A stretch of 60,201 bases of DNA, taken from contig MWCO01000031.1 of the NCBI GenBank assembly GCA_002070115.1, positions 1 to 60,201 of the forward strand, given 5' to 3'. Shown piece by piece: positions 27,401 through 36,289 of the stretch. The translations under genes and the position numbers were made by a program. The stretch is from Deltaproteobacteria bacterium ADurb.Bin207. Lineage in GTDB: Bacteria > Myxococcota_A > Polyangia > Polyangiales > Polyangiaceae. The first letter of the stretch is position 1. Every line of letters begins with the position of its first letter. A model generated the notes under the pieces. That model searched no databases. It saw nothing but the letters and a program-made list of their open reading frames with translations, and was not told the origin of the DNA.

Positions 27401-27783
27401 CCCGAGCCATCATTCGAACCGAACAAGCGCCCGCAGCCATTGGTCCGTACTCCCAAGCCGTCCGTGCTGGGGACTTTGTGTTCTGTAGTGGTCAAATCCC
27501 GCTCGATCCAGTCTCCGGTCAGGTCGTCGAAGGCGATATTCGGGTGCAAACCGAACAGGTGATGAACAACCTTCGGGCCGTGTTGGAAGCGGCCGGAGGG
27601 GGGTTGGACAAGATCGTCAAGTCCACCATTTTCCTAGTTGATCTCGGTGACTTCGGCGCCGTCAACGAAACCTACGCACGATACTTCCAAGGCGATGCCC
27701 CTGCCCGAGCTTGTGTGGAGGTAAGCAAGCTGCCGCGCGGTGTGCGCGTCGAGATCGAAGCCACTGCGTATCTTGGAGCGTGA
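27397..27783 (+). CDS. ridA: RidA family deaminase
   Basis: A 128-residue member of the Rid (YjgF/YER057c/UK114) family, starting by a 4-bp overlap with recR. Motifs are PAAIGPYSQAVRAGDFVFCSGQIPLDP, with the conserved Tyr and Ser-Gly-Q, and the catalytic Arg in the ACVEVSKLPRGVRVEIEATA region (the Rid Arg105 equivalent). It hydrolyses reactive enamine/imine intermediates from PLP enzymes to ketoacids and ammonia. The length is typical (128). Tight coupling to recR probably reflects transcription only. Confidence 0.95.
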   Translation: MTRAIIRTEQAPAAIGPYSQAVRAGDFVFCSGQIPLDPVSGQVVEGDIRVQTEQVMNNLRAVLEAAGGGLDKIVKSTIFLVDLGDFGAVNETYARYFQGDAPARACVEVSKLPRGVRVEIEATAYLGA

Positions 27784-27789
27784 ACCCTC

Positions 27790-29022
27790 ATGGCGAAGAA
27801 AGAAAAAAAGAAGTCTGGCATCGCAGAATCGTTCGAGCCCAGATTGTTGGCCGCGACCGCTAGCAATGCCTTGGAAATGCTGGAAGAGGTGGGAGACAAA
27901 GCCCCTGCCCTCGTGGAAGCATGGGTGCGTGAGTCCAATGCCTTGGCGGTGCATGCCATAGCGTGGGCGGACGATGCCCCAGCCCTCGCCCGAAAAACCG
28001 CTCGAAGAGGCCTGAACATCCTCAAAAGCCGCGGAGTTCCTCTTCCGGAAAAAAACAAAAAGCCCGAACCTGCCCCCCAGCCGGCAAGCTTCGAAGCCTG
28101 GTATCTCGCTCCCGATCAAAGTGGGGTCAGCGTCTTTACGATTGGCTCTCACTCCGCGGGACAAAATTTCGATATTGTCGACGTTCAAATTCATGAAAAC
28201 GCCGGCGTCATCGACGTTCGGGTTGGTGAGGCAACTCGCAGCGGCATCCGCTCCGCTTTCAGAAATATCGAAAGCTCCAGGGGGTATGCCCCCGTACCCG
28301 TTCCGGTCGAATGGGCACGATGGCATATCGAACAAGCGAAAAAACGCAACGCCACCTCCGGCTTGATCATGCCCCTGGGCTTTGATACGTCGGCCAATCT
28401 GCTGAAACCCGTTCCGGAACAAGAGCCTGTTCACCCCATCGAACGGGAAAATATTTCATTGGATGATACCGAGATACAATCTCGCATCTCCGGTTCCAGC
28501 ACCCTTCACAACGATCCGGAGTTTCGAAGTTGGCTTCCCGAAATGGAGTTCATCAACGAATTGTTGGGGAAAATCGGTCATCGAATCGGACCCGATCCGG
28601 GCCAGCAGCAGCAGGAACAAATCACGGCGGTATTCAACGAAGAAGTCGCGGCAGCCACGGATAGGTTTTTCACACCCGATGTCCGACAACGTTTGGCGGA
28701 GCGCTTGCGCGATGCCGCCATCTCCGTACATGCCCGTGCGGGCCGAGAACGAACCCTCGATGTTCTTGCCACGGCGGAGGCAGCCAAACGCGCCGGTTTG
28801 ATCACCTCCCCTCCCAGCGAAATTCCTTTCCTCAAAGATTTTTTCAACAAGGCTCTGGCGCTCGTTGCCGCTTCCCAAGGGGGAAAACTCAATATCCCCA
28901 TCGCGGCTCCCCCCACGGAGCAACAAGGTCTTGTGGCGCCCCCGGAAGTCTTCGAAGAAGCAGCGAAAACGCGCGCCGGGCGAACAGACTCCGACGCGGA
29001 ATCGGGATCAGCCTCCGAATAG
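27790..29022 (+). CDS. hypothetical soluble protein, lineage-specific
   Basis: A 410-residue protein starting 7 bp after ridA and probably in the same transcript. It begins with a Lys-rich patch (MAKKEKKKSG). Residues about 10-80 are helical (RLLAATASNALEMLEEVGDKAP; NALAVHAIAWADDAPALARKTARRGLNIL). A Pro linker leads to an alpha/beta-looking middle domain (SFEAWYLAPDQSGVSVFTIGSH; FDIVDVQIHENAGVIDVRVGE). The C-terminal half is helical, with a Gln-rich GPDPGQQQQEQ linker, and the tail is acidic and Ser-rich. No signal peptide or membrane helix is seen. I do not recognise a family. It converges on the unknown gene at 29110. Confidence 0.75.
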   Translation: MAKKEKKKSGIAESFEPRLLAATASNALEMLEEVGDKAPALVEAWVRESNALAVHAIAWADDAPALARKTARRGLNILKSRGVPLPEKNKKPEPAPQPASFEAWYLAPDQSGVSVFTIGSHSAGQNFDIVDVQIHENAGVIDVRVGEATRSGIRSAFRNIESSRGYAPVPVPVEWARWHIEQAKKRNATSGLIMPLGFDTSANLLKPVPEQEPVHPIERENISLDDTEIQSRISGSSTLHNDPEFRSWLPEMEFINELLGKIGHRIGPDPGQQQQEQITAVFNEEVAAATDRFFTPDVRQRLAERLRDAAISVHARAGRERTLDVLATAEAAKRAGLITSPPSEIPFLKDFFNKALALVAASQGGKLNIPIAAPPTEQQGLVAPPEVFEEAAKTRAGRTDSDAESGSASE

Positions 29023-29109
29023 CCGACAGCCCAACCTTCCGCTGCCTTGCCTCTGTTCAAGATGCAACAAGCATCGAAACGAGGACATGACGAGGCGCTT
29101 GCTTCTGCA

Positions 29110-30045
29110 TCAGCACACCAGAACGGTACATCGGCCCGCAAGTTCATCGACAGGCGTTTCCCGGTCGATCCCGATCCAAGTGCGGCAGCGAGGAGAAATC
29201 GCAGCCAGGCGAGTTCGAAGCTCCGGCGACATTCCCCAAAGAACGACTTGTAACGAATCAGGAAGATCATCGGCCAGCGCGGCCACGGACATCGGTTTGA
29301 GCGATGGGTTTTGACAATCGATGAGCAACACACAGCGCCCTTCCGGGGCAATTCCGAATTCTCGAACGAGTTCGAGCATGTTGCGAAGGATGACGATTTG
29401 CACGTGGCTCGCCAAAGAAAGCGACAAGCTGCGAGCGAGGTCTTGGCGGTGGCTGGCTACGAATACAATGGGTTGCGATGATTCTGCCGGGGGCTTGCTC
29501 GAATACGTTCCCGCCATGGAAAGGGCCGCTGCCGCGCCCCGCGGAAAGCGACCCGAGGAAATGGGTTTGGCGGCTGGCGGAAACCATGAAGGATATCGCG
29601 GTGTTGGCGCGGTTCGGAAAGAGGCCCGGGGCGGGGTCGAATGATGATGCGGAATCGGTGTCGAACGCTGCGACGACGACACCGCCGGCATCCTTGGACG
29701 CGACGAGGAGCGTCGGTGCGGAGCATCATGCACGAATGCTGACGGCTGTTGGCGTTGCTCGAGCGATGGAGTCGAGCCGAGCAGCATGTCAATCACGCGT
29801 TGCAAGTCGCTGACCATGGCTTCGACGGGTTCGGGGCCGATGGTTCGCGCGAGCGCTTCTCGCAGCGGTCCGGTCACGAAGTCTTGGAGACGGTTTGGAT
29901 CCGTAGGCAATTGTTCCGCACGAAACCCCTCGAGCGCCTGAGCCAAAATCCCATCTCGAACACGGGGGGTGACGACCGAATCGATGATCTCGCACAGGGC
30001 GCAAGCCACTAGATTTCTGGTCTCGGAATGGGTTCGGGGCGGCAT
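29110..30045 (-). CDS. hypothetical protein with Pro/Ser-rich linker and receiver-like C-terminal domain
   Basis: A 311-residue protein. The N-terminal domain (about 1-90) is helical (ACALCEIIDSVVTPRVRDGIL; VEAMVSDLQRVIDMLLG). The middle (about 95-195) is rich in Ser, Pro, Arg and His and looks disordered. The C-terminal third reads like a response-regulator-type alpha/beta fold (PIVFVASHRQDLARSLSLSL; CVLLIDCQNPSLKPMSV; LQVVLWGMSPE), with an Asp after the LLI strand at the phospho-acceptor position. The acidic pair after the first strand and the switch Lys are not obvious, so it may be a pseudo-receiver. Convergent with 27790. Confidence 0.7.
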   Translation of the reverse strand: MPPRTHSETRNLVACALCEIIDSVVTPRVRDGILAQALEGFRAEQLPTDPNRLQDFVTGPLREALARTIGPEPVEAMVSDLQRVIDMLLGSTPSLEQRQQPSAFVHDAPHRRSSSRPRMPAVSSSQRSTPIPHHHSTPPRASFRTAPTPRYPSWFPPAAKPISSGRFPRGAAAALSMAGTYSSKPPAESSQPIVFVASHRQDLARSLSLSLASHVQIVILRNMLELVREFGIAPEGRCVLLIDCQNPSLKPMSVAALADDLPDSLQVVLWGMSPELRTRLAAISPRCRTWIGIDRETPVDELAGRCTVLVC

Positions 30046-30274
30046 GAGTACTCTCAGCTAGCGTAGCACTTCAATCACATGGCATCGAGAACCATGGTCC
30101 GCGTGTCCCTCAGCCATAAATCGCGTGCGATGGTATCAGGGTGCGGGTTTGCCCAGACGTCAATAGGAGAAAACGAATTGTGAATGGGATTGCCGGAGGC
30201 TTGACCGTCTGCACCGGAACATCGAGGGGAAGAAGCACCATCGAGACATAAAAATAGAACGTAAAATCAATTGG

Positions 30275-31447
30275 TTATGAAAAATCGATGGTATAGGCAC
30301 CGTCTTTCATGATTCGTAACGGGGGCATATTTTCACGAATGAGCTGCACCTCGAGCACCTTCACGCGAGGTTGAATTCGGGGAATATAGACACGGTCGAT
30401 ATGCACCACCGCATCGGGACCCGAGAACTGCTTGGGACCCACGATCCCCCCAAAGTGGTCGCTTCGACCAAAAGCGATATGCAAACCGAGCTTTTCATCC
30501 AGCAGGATCTCACCAGAAGGCTCGACACCAAACGCATCCAATACCCCGAGCCCCAATTCCGCAATATTGGCGTACGCCGGTTCCTCGGCAATTCTTTTGG
30601 CTTCGCGACGTCCCTGTTCCGATTGTTCGGCGTCGATCACCTCGACCGCGCGGTTGTGGGAGATTCGATACGTCACGATATCACCGTCGAGTTCGACCGG
30701 AAGCAAACCTTCGGACTGACTTGGATCTGCCTTTCGTTCTCCTTCATACGGGACGATATAGGATTCGCCCGACGGCAGGTTACCGGCCACGCCTGGGTCT
30801 GGGAATACGCCACCGGAAGCGTGGGCGGTACGATGGCGAAGATCTAGCCGAAGCAGCCTTTCGGTCGACTGATCGACGAGAAAGCGGCAGGTGGCGGATA
30901 CGGCTTCATCGAGCAAGGATTTGAGCAGGAGCACCCGACGATTGATTTCTTCGTAGTCGAGGCGAAGGGCTGGGATCATGCTGGGGGAGAAGCCGGGCAT
31001 GGTGGCGGCGCGAAACGGAAAAGTGCGAGCGGCGATTTTTAGCGGCGCGGTGGCGGAAAACTCCGTGGGAGCCACCAGAAGCGGGTGAGAACGAAATATT
31101 TGTTCGAAGGAAACGGCAGGATGGTTGGCCAGCGATTCGGCGTTGGGAGCAAGGGCATCGACTTCGAGGTCAGGGCTTACGTACCATGCCTTCTCTGGCA
31201 GGTCCCCGTTATTCGAATGCGCGTTGCGGTAAAGCACGCAATGAACCTCCAACGGGAAGCTTTCGAGCTTGTGTAATCCCGCCACCCACTGTGCCACCAT
31301 GCGTCGACGCTGCGCCCATGGCTCGGAATCCGCGACCACGGCATCCGGCAAATCGATAAGAAATGCGATGGACCGTTCCGTAGCCCGAGGCTTGAATACT
31401 TTGTGAATCAAGGTCGACAACTCTTCGGGCAACAATGACTCCGTCAC
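30275..31447 (-). CDS. M29-family (AmpS/aminopeptidase T-like) metallo-aminopeptidase
   Basis: Started at the GTG at 31447, this gives 390 residues. GAGGAGG is 7 bases upstream, which favours it over the ATG 20 codons earlier. The C-terminal half carries the full M29 metal-site series: NLPSGESYIVP (first Glu), NIAELGLG (second Glu), LGLHIAFGRSDHFGG (His) and AVVHIDRV (His and Asp). The catalytic region therefore looks intact. M29 enzymes remove N-terminal residues from peptides using two Co/Zn/Mn ions. The N-terminal half is more diverged from AmpS (SIAFLIDLPDAVVAD; CVLYRN). It is probably cytoplasmic, as no signal is seen. It lies next to lon on the same strand with 75 bp between, consistent with a peptide-recycling neighbourhood. 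Confidence 0.8.
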   Translation of the reverse strand: MTESLLPEELSTLIHKVFKPRATERSIAFLIDLPDAVVADSEPWAQRRRMVAQWVAGLHKLESFPLEVHCVLYRNAHSNNGDLPEKAWYVSPDLEVDALAPNAESLANHPAVSFEQIFRSHPLLVAPTEFSATAPLKIAARTFPFRAATMPGFSPSMIPALRLDYEEINRRVLLLKSLLDEAVSATCRFLVDQSTERLLRLDLRHRTAHASGGVFPDPGVAGNLPSGESYIVPYEGERKADPSQSEGLLPVELDGDIVTYRISHNRAVEVIDAEQSEQGRREAKRIAEEPAYANIAELGLGVLDAFGVEPSGEILLDEKLGLHIAFGRSDHFGGIVGPKQFSGPDAVVHIDRVYIPRIQPRVKVLEVQLIRENMPPLRIMKDGAYTIDFS

Positions 31448-31454
31448 GGTGGGG

Positions 31455-31461
31455 CCTCCTC
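31455..31461 (-). promoter_or_regulatory. strong Shine-Dalgarno that fixes the GTG start of the M29 gene
   Basis: On the minus strand GAGGAGG is followed by a 7-base spacer and GTG at 31447. The upstream in-frame ATG at 31507 has no comparable site, so the protein is shorter than the longest frame. Confidence 0.7.
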
Positions 31462-31522
31462 GGACAATGGGACAAACGGGCAACCAATCACGCCGGCGCG
31501 CAACCATGCCTACGTGACCTTT

Positions 31523-33901
31523 TCACAAGGCATCCTGGTCTTCGTCGATCGTGGGCACCTCGAGCGGCGCTTCGAGTACATGGCTGAGGACTTGGTCCAT
31601 TTTTCGAATCAATCGAATGTCGAGATCTTCACGGACTTCTTTCGGCACTTCTTCCAGGTCTCGTTCATTTCGCTCTGGAATCAGCACGATACGGATACCC
31701 GCTCGATGGGCGGCCAATAATTTTTCTTTGATACCACCGACGGGAAGAATATTTCCGCGCAGCGAGATTTCGCCGGTCATGGCAACGTCATGTCGAACGG
31801 GAGCATTGAGCAGCAGCGATGACACGGCCACGAACATGGTCACGCCAGCGCTTGGCCCATCTTTGGCTACCGCGCCTGCCGGCACGTGAAGATGCAGGTC
31901 GATAAGATCGAGCCAATGGGGGTCGAGCATGAGTTGTTCGGCTTTCGATCGGACGAAAGATACAGCCGTGGTGGCGGACTCTTTCATGACGCTGCGGATA
32001 TTGCCCGTGAGCGTGATATTGCCTTTTCCGGGCATTTTTGTGGCTTCGATGAAGAGGATATCCCCTCCGTTCGGAGTCCAGGCGAGCCCTGTGGCGACCC
32101 CTGGTGTTCCCTTTCGCTCGGCCAATTCTGGGGTGTGTTTGTAGGGGCCCAGCACCAGCTCGACCCTATCGCGGTCGACGACAGCATCGAGTTGTATGCC
32201 TTCGGCGAGTTTGACGGCCGTATGGCGGCATACGCTTGCGATTTCACGTTCGAGCCCGCGAACGCCGGCTTCCCGTGTGTAATGGTCGATGATGGCTTCG
32301 AGTCCAGCTTTTTGAAAGTCGAGATGTTCGACGGTCAGTCCGTGTTCTTGGAGTTGTTTGGGGACCAAAAAATCCGTGGCGATATGCAATTTTTCGTTTC
32401 GCGTGTAGCCGGGTACCTCGATCATTTCCATGCGATCGAGCAGAGGTTCGGGGATCGTTTCCCGGTTGTTGGCGGTCGCCAAAAAGATGATTTGCGACAG
32501 GTCGAAGGGCGTATCGAGGTAGTGGTCCACGAACTTGTCGTTTTGCTCGGGGTCGAGGACTTCGAGCAGGGCCGCCGCGGGGTCTCCACGTAGGTCTTTG
32601 CCCAATTTATCGACTTCATCGAGCACGAGCACAGGATTGCGTGTTCCCACACGTTTCAGCCCTTGAATGATTCGCCCGGGAAGGGCTCCTACATAGGTTC
32701 TTCGGTGTCCGCGCACTTCCGCCTCGTCGTTGACACCTCCCAAGGCAATACGGCCGTATCGACGTCCCATCGCACGCGCGATGGATCTTCCCAGGGAGGT
32801 TTTGCCCACGCCCGGAGGGCCCACGAACAGCAAAATCGGGCCTTTTTTGTCTTTTCTGAGCTGCCGTACCGCCGCGTATTCCACGATTCGTCGTTTGACT
32901 TTCTCCAAGCCGTAATGGTCTTCATCGAGGGTGCGACGAATCTCTCGAATATCGATATGGTCCGGTGTGGTTTTTGCCCATGGCAAGTCGGCGAGCCAGT
33001 CGAGATAGGTGCGCGCCAGGTTCCATTCGGCAGATTGCGGGTGCATGGCTCCGAGCCGGGACAACTGTTTTTTTGCGATTTTTTCAGCTTCTGGGCTCAA
33101 TCCAGCCTGACGAAGTCTTTCACGTAGCTCCTCGGTCTCCTCATCTTCGCCGCCTTCCCCGAGTTGCTCTCGAATATGTCGCATTTGTTGACGCAGGATC
33201 GATTCGCGTTCGGAGTGCCCCATCTCGCTTTGCATGTCCGAAATTTCGCTCTTAACCTTCAGCACTTTGAGTTGCCGATCGATCATTTCCTGCACGAGCA
33301 TCATGCGTTTTTTGATGTCGAAGGTTTCGAGCACTTGCTGGCGCTCGTCGACAGGAGCGAATTCGGCGGGAAAGCTGGCTACCAACAGGTCCGCGAGAGC
33401 ACCGGGTTCCCTGACGTTTTCGAGAATACCGTTGAGTTCCTGGGGCAGGGCCGGGTTGCGCGTCAGCAGGGTTCTTGCGCTTTCCCGAAGGTGCGCACTG
33501 AGTTGATCCGATTGCTCGTCGTGGTCTACCGGATCGATGATGCGTTGCACCTGGGCGCGCATGAACGGTTCGAGTCCTTGTCCGCTCAACACGCGAAAAC
33601 GTGCGATACCACTGATCTTCACCGTATATACGGACGGACCGACACGAATGACTTGAACGATTCGAGCGAGCGTGCCGATTTTGTAGAGGTCACGAAACGT
33701 CGGCTCATCGGTATCGGACGCAAACTGGGTCAATATGCCGATGGTGGCACGCTCCATGCCGAGGGCGTCTTCGATCAAGCGAACGCTTCTTGGCCTTCCC
33801 ACATTGATCGGCACCACGGACATGGGAAATAGTACCGAGTTGCGAAGGGGAAGAATGGGGATGCTGATGCCTTCCTGGGCGGCTGACGGTCCGCGACTCA
33901 T
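31523..33901 (-). CDS. lon: ATP-dependent protease La (Lon)
   Basis: Started at the ATG at 33901 (MSRGPSAAQEG), this gives 792 residues, the usual LonA size. A further upstream frame of 71 codons would overlap the divergent lipoprotein gene and lacks Lon similarity. The N-terminal substrate domain begins ISIPILPLRNSVLFPMSVVP. The AAA+ domain has GPPGVGKTSLGRSIA (Walker A), VLDEVDKLG (Walker B) and the EVRGHRRTYVGALPGRI pore region. The protease domain has the catalytic Ser in KDGPSAGVTM and Lys in GGIKEKLLAAHRAG. Lon degrades misfolded and short-lived regulatory proteins; in myxobacteria it is needed for development. No heat-shock promoter was identified. Confidence 0.97.
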   Translation of the reverse strand: MSRGPSAAQEGISIPILPLRNSVLFPMSVVPINVGRPRSVRLIEDALGMERATIGILTQFASDTDEPTFRDLYKIGTLARIVQVIRVGPSVYTVKISGIARFRVLSGQGLEPFMRAQVQRIIDPVDHDEQSDQLSAHLRESARTLLTRNPALPQELNGILENVREPGALADLLVASFPAEFAPVDERQQVLETFDIKKRMMLVQEMIDRQLKVLKVKSEISDMQSEMGHSERESILRQQMRHIREQLGEGGEDEETEELRERLRQAGLSPEAEKIAKKQLSRLGAMHPQSAEWNLARTYLDWLADLPWAKTTPDHIDIREIRRTLDEDHYGLEKVKRRIVEYAAVRQLRKDKKGPILLFVGPPGVGKTSLGRSIARAMGRRYGRIALGGVNDEAEVRGHRRTYVGALPGRIIQGLKRVGTRNPVLVLDEVDKLGKDLRGDPAAALLEVLDPEQNDKFVDHYLDTPFDLSQIIFLATANNRETIPEPLLDRMEMIEVPGYTRNEKLHIATDFLVPKQLQEHGLTVEHLDFQKAGLEAIIDHYTREAGVRGLEREIASVCRHTAVKLAEGIQLDAVVDRDRVELVLGPYKHTPELAERKGTPGVATGLAWTPNGGDILFIEATKMPGKGNITLTGNIRSVMKESATTAVSFVRSKAEQLMLDPHWLDLIDLHLHVPAGAVAKDGPSAGVTMFVAVSSLLLNAPVRHDVAMTGEISLRGNILPVGGIKEKLLAAHRAGIRIVLIPERNERDLEEVPKEVREDLDIRLIRKMDQVLSHVLEAPLEVPTIDEDQDAL

Positions 33902-34093
33902 GTCCGAACCGTAATACGGCCCGGGAACAAAGCCAAAGGGGGAGCGGGAAATCACATCGAGCCAACCCCTAAAGGACCTTGTTCCGTAACGATCAGTCGT
34001 GCTTGCCGGGCTGGCCTCGTATACTCTGCCCTTCGGAAACTCATCCTTGAACGGTTTGGGCGACGAATCGATCCCATGTGCAACGATATCACC

Positions 34094-34804
34094 ATGAGGC
34101 AAAGCGACACCCATCGGGCGCCAGGCAAAAAGAACACGTTTCGGTACCTGTTGCCGTTCGTGGTCCTCACCATGGTCGGCGGCTGCGGAGTCCGCGGCAC
34201 ACCAGTGCGTGGTCCGGCGGAAACGTTACGCGGCTATGCGGACGCTCTCGACCAAAACCGTATCGAGGACGCTTATGCGATGCTGAGCGATGAAGCGAAG
34301 CGAGAGATGCCGCTGGATGCGTTTCGTCGCATGGTTCAAGAAAATCCAAATGAAATGCGTGACGTGGCGGAAGCCTTGCGACGTCCGGGTAGTGTTCCGG
34401 TCGTTACGGCGACCATCGACACCCCGGATGGACAAGCGTTATTGCTTCGGTACGAATCGGGTCGTTGGCGCGTCGACGTATCGGCGGTCGATTTGTATTC
34501 GCAAAACACTCCTCGCCAAGCGGTAACGTCGTTTGTACGTGCTTTCGAACGGGGTCGCTATGACGTTCTCATGCGGTTCGTACCGGAAGCGAAAAAGCCT
34601 GGTTTGGATGCATCCAAGCTCAAGGCGGCTTGGGAAGGAAGTCAGAAACAGGAGATGCAAACGCTCATCGCCGCGGTAAAAAGCGCTTTGCCCACGGCAA
34701 CGTTCGAGGAAGCGGCAGGCCGAGCCACGATGCCGTTTGGCGCGGTGGGAACGGTTCAACTCGTGCAAGAAAACGGGGTATGGAAAATCGAGGACTTCGA
34801 CTGA
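34094..34804 (+). CDS. lipoprotein, NTF2-like repeat type (hypothetical)
   Basis: Started at the ATG at 34094, this gives 236 residues. The signal FRYLLPFVVLTMVGGC has a good lipobox. Two similar-looking halves follow. Each has a helix with an Asp/Glu-rich 'A-x-x-x-G-R/N-x-x-D-A/V-x' motif (YADALDQNRIEDAYAMLSDEAKR; VRAFERGRYDVLMRFVPEAKK) and a beta ending of the form V-x-E-x-G-x-W-x-I/V (LLRYESGRWRVDVSAV; LVQENGVWKIEDFD). This is the pattern of NTF2/SnoaL-like domains. A putative -10 (TATACT, 34020-34025) lies 69 bases before the start. It heads a plus-strand run that includes the TPR-AIM24 protein 39 bp downstream. Confidence 0.75.
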   Translation: MRQSDTHRAPGKKNTFRYLLPFVVLTMVGGCGVRGTPVRGPAETLRGYADALDQNRIEDAYAMLSDEAKREMPLDAFRRMVQENPNEMRDVAEALRRPGSVPVVTATIDTPDGQALLLRYESGRWRVDVSAVDLYSQNTPRQAVTSFVRAFERGRYDVLMRFVPEAKKPGLDASKLKAAWEGSQKQEMQTLIAAVKSALPTATFEEAAGRATMPFGAVGTVQLVQENGVWKIEDFD

Positions 34805-34843
34805 ACGGATCGGCCTTCGAACGAGCGCTTCAGGTACTGAGCC

Positions 34844-36289
34844 ATGACAGAACCTCCTCGCAACACGAAAAGTCCGTCGCCCCACGGCGACATCACGGGA
34901 TCGGATTTTCTCTTTCACCTATACCGAGGAGCAGAACTGCTTCAGGAAAACCTCGTTCACGAGGCCAAGGCGGAAATCGAAAACGCCTTATCGCTTCAAC
35001 CGCTCGAACCGCAAGGGCAGGACTTGCTTGCCCAGGTCTACTTTCGTTTGGGGCTATACCCTCGGGCCATCGCGATTTATGAGCAACTTGCGAGCAATTT
35101 TCCCGACGAATTGACGCCTCGTATCAATCTTTCCTTATGCTACCTGAAAACAGGTCAGCCGGAACGTGCTCGAGAGCATCTCGAACACGTCGTCGTTTCG
35201 GAACCCTCTCGTCAGCGAGCGTGGGCCTATTTAGGCCTCGCTTTCGAGCGCCTTGGAGATTACGAAAAAGCGCGCGCCGCTTTCGATCGCGCCGGCTACA
35301 GCAGCATGGCGAGGCGAATGGAAGTCCTTGTCGATTCTTCCTCTGCACAACACGAAGCGCCTAGCTCCTCGAAATCCGATCCGAACTTGCACGAAGTACG
35401 TCGGGTTGCTGAAGCGGCTTTTCATGAACTCGATGCCTCGGACGGAGCCTTTTGCCTTGCTTCTTCCACACCCCAGGAGGATTCGAAAACGCCTGGAACT
35501 TGGGTTGAAGTCGAGCTTGGACGCCCGGACAAGAAAGCGATAACCGCTATCGCTCCCGCGCCATTTTCCGAATCGTCCTCATTCGCGCAACCAACGGCTT
35601 CCGCCCCCCTCGAGCCCGAACAGCCCGTTCGCCATGCTCTCCCGCTGCAAGCCTGGACGCAGGCATACAACGGCGTGTTTTCGCGTAATCATCGCAGTAT
35701 CACACACGCCGATGGCACACTGCTCGTCTCCGTCCACAACGAGTTCGCCACGCGAGAAGACCTGGTCGAAGCCTTCGTCTGTTTCGACATCCCCCAAGCT
35801 CGTGAAAACATTCCACGGGAGCAAGGCGGCGATCCATCGCTGCCTCTGGGCGGATCGAACAGACCTCTGTTACGTGTTCAACAAACTCGGCACATCGTCT
35901 TACATCCTCGTGTCGACCGCGTGCTTCAAGCCGTGATGCTCGAACACGAAAGCTTCATGATCCGAGAGGAATGTCTCGGAGCTTTCGATCTCGACCTATC
36001 CCATGACTATGGACGCCTCGCGTCGGGATTGGGAGATACGATATCTCTCGTTCACCTACGGGGCACAGGGCTTGTTGTCCTTGACCTGCCAACCGCATTC
36101 ATGGCCCTCGAAGTCCAGGAAAAACAAGGCTGCGTGCTGCGCTGCTCATCGCTGATTGGCTGGACGGGACGCATCGTGGCGCGATGCCTTCCCGCCCATG
36201 AGTCTCCGGCGGCGATGCGAGGATGGACTGGCATTTCCGGCCAAGGAACGGTTTTCCTCGCTTCATCCCACAACACGTTGTTTTCATGA
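34844..36289 (+). CDS. TPR protein fused to an AIM24-like domain
   Basis: A 481-residue soluble protein. Residues about 20-165 hold about four TPR-like repeats (AELLQENLVHEAKAEIENAL; QDLLAQVYFRLGLYPRAIAIYEQL; RINLSLCYLKTGQPERAREHLE; WAYLGLAFERLGDYEKARAAFDRAG). A Ser/Pro-rich linker follows, then from about 265 a beta-rich domain (LLVSVHNEFATREDLVEAF; REECLGAFDLDLSHDYGRLASGLGD region; GLVVLDLPTAFMALEV; LIGWTGRIVARCLP). The Gly-x-G-x-V/L-x-L plus W-x-G order matches AIM24/TIGR00266-type folds. AIM24 domains are found in mitochondrial and bacterial envelope-associated proteins of unclear role. Its stop overlaps the next gene's ATG by 4 bp. Confidence 0.78.
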   Translation: MTEPPRNTKSPSPHGDITGSDFLFHLYRGAELLQENLVHEAKAEIENALSLQPLEPQGQDLLAQVYFRLGLYPRAIAIYEQLASNFPDELTPRINLSLCYLKTGQPERAREHLEHVVVSEPSRQRAWAYLGLAFERLGDYEKARAAFDRAGYSSMARRMEVLVDSSSAQHEAPSSSKSDPNLHEVRRVAEAAFHELDASDGAFCLASSTPQEDSKTPGTWVEVELGRPDKKAITAIAPAPFSESSSFAQPTASAPLEPEQPVRHALPLQAWTQAYNGVFSRNHRSITHADGTLLVSVHNEFATREDLVEAFVCFDIPQARENIPREQGGDPSLPLGGSNRPLLRVQQTRHIVLHPRVDRVLQAVMLEHESFMIREECLGAFDLDLSHDYGRLASGLGDTISLVHLRGTGLVVLDLPTAFMALEVQEKQGCVLRCSSLIGWTGRIVARCLPAHESPAAMRGWTGISGQGTVFLASSHNTLFS

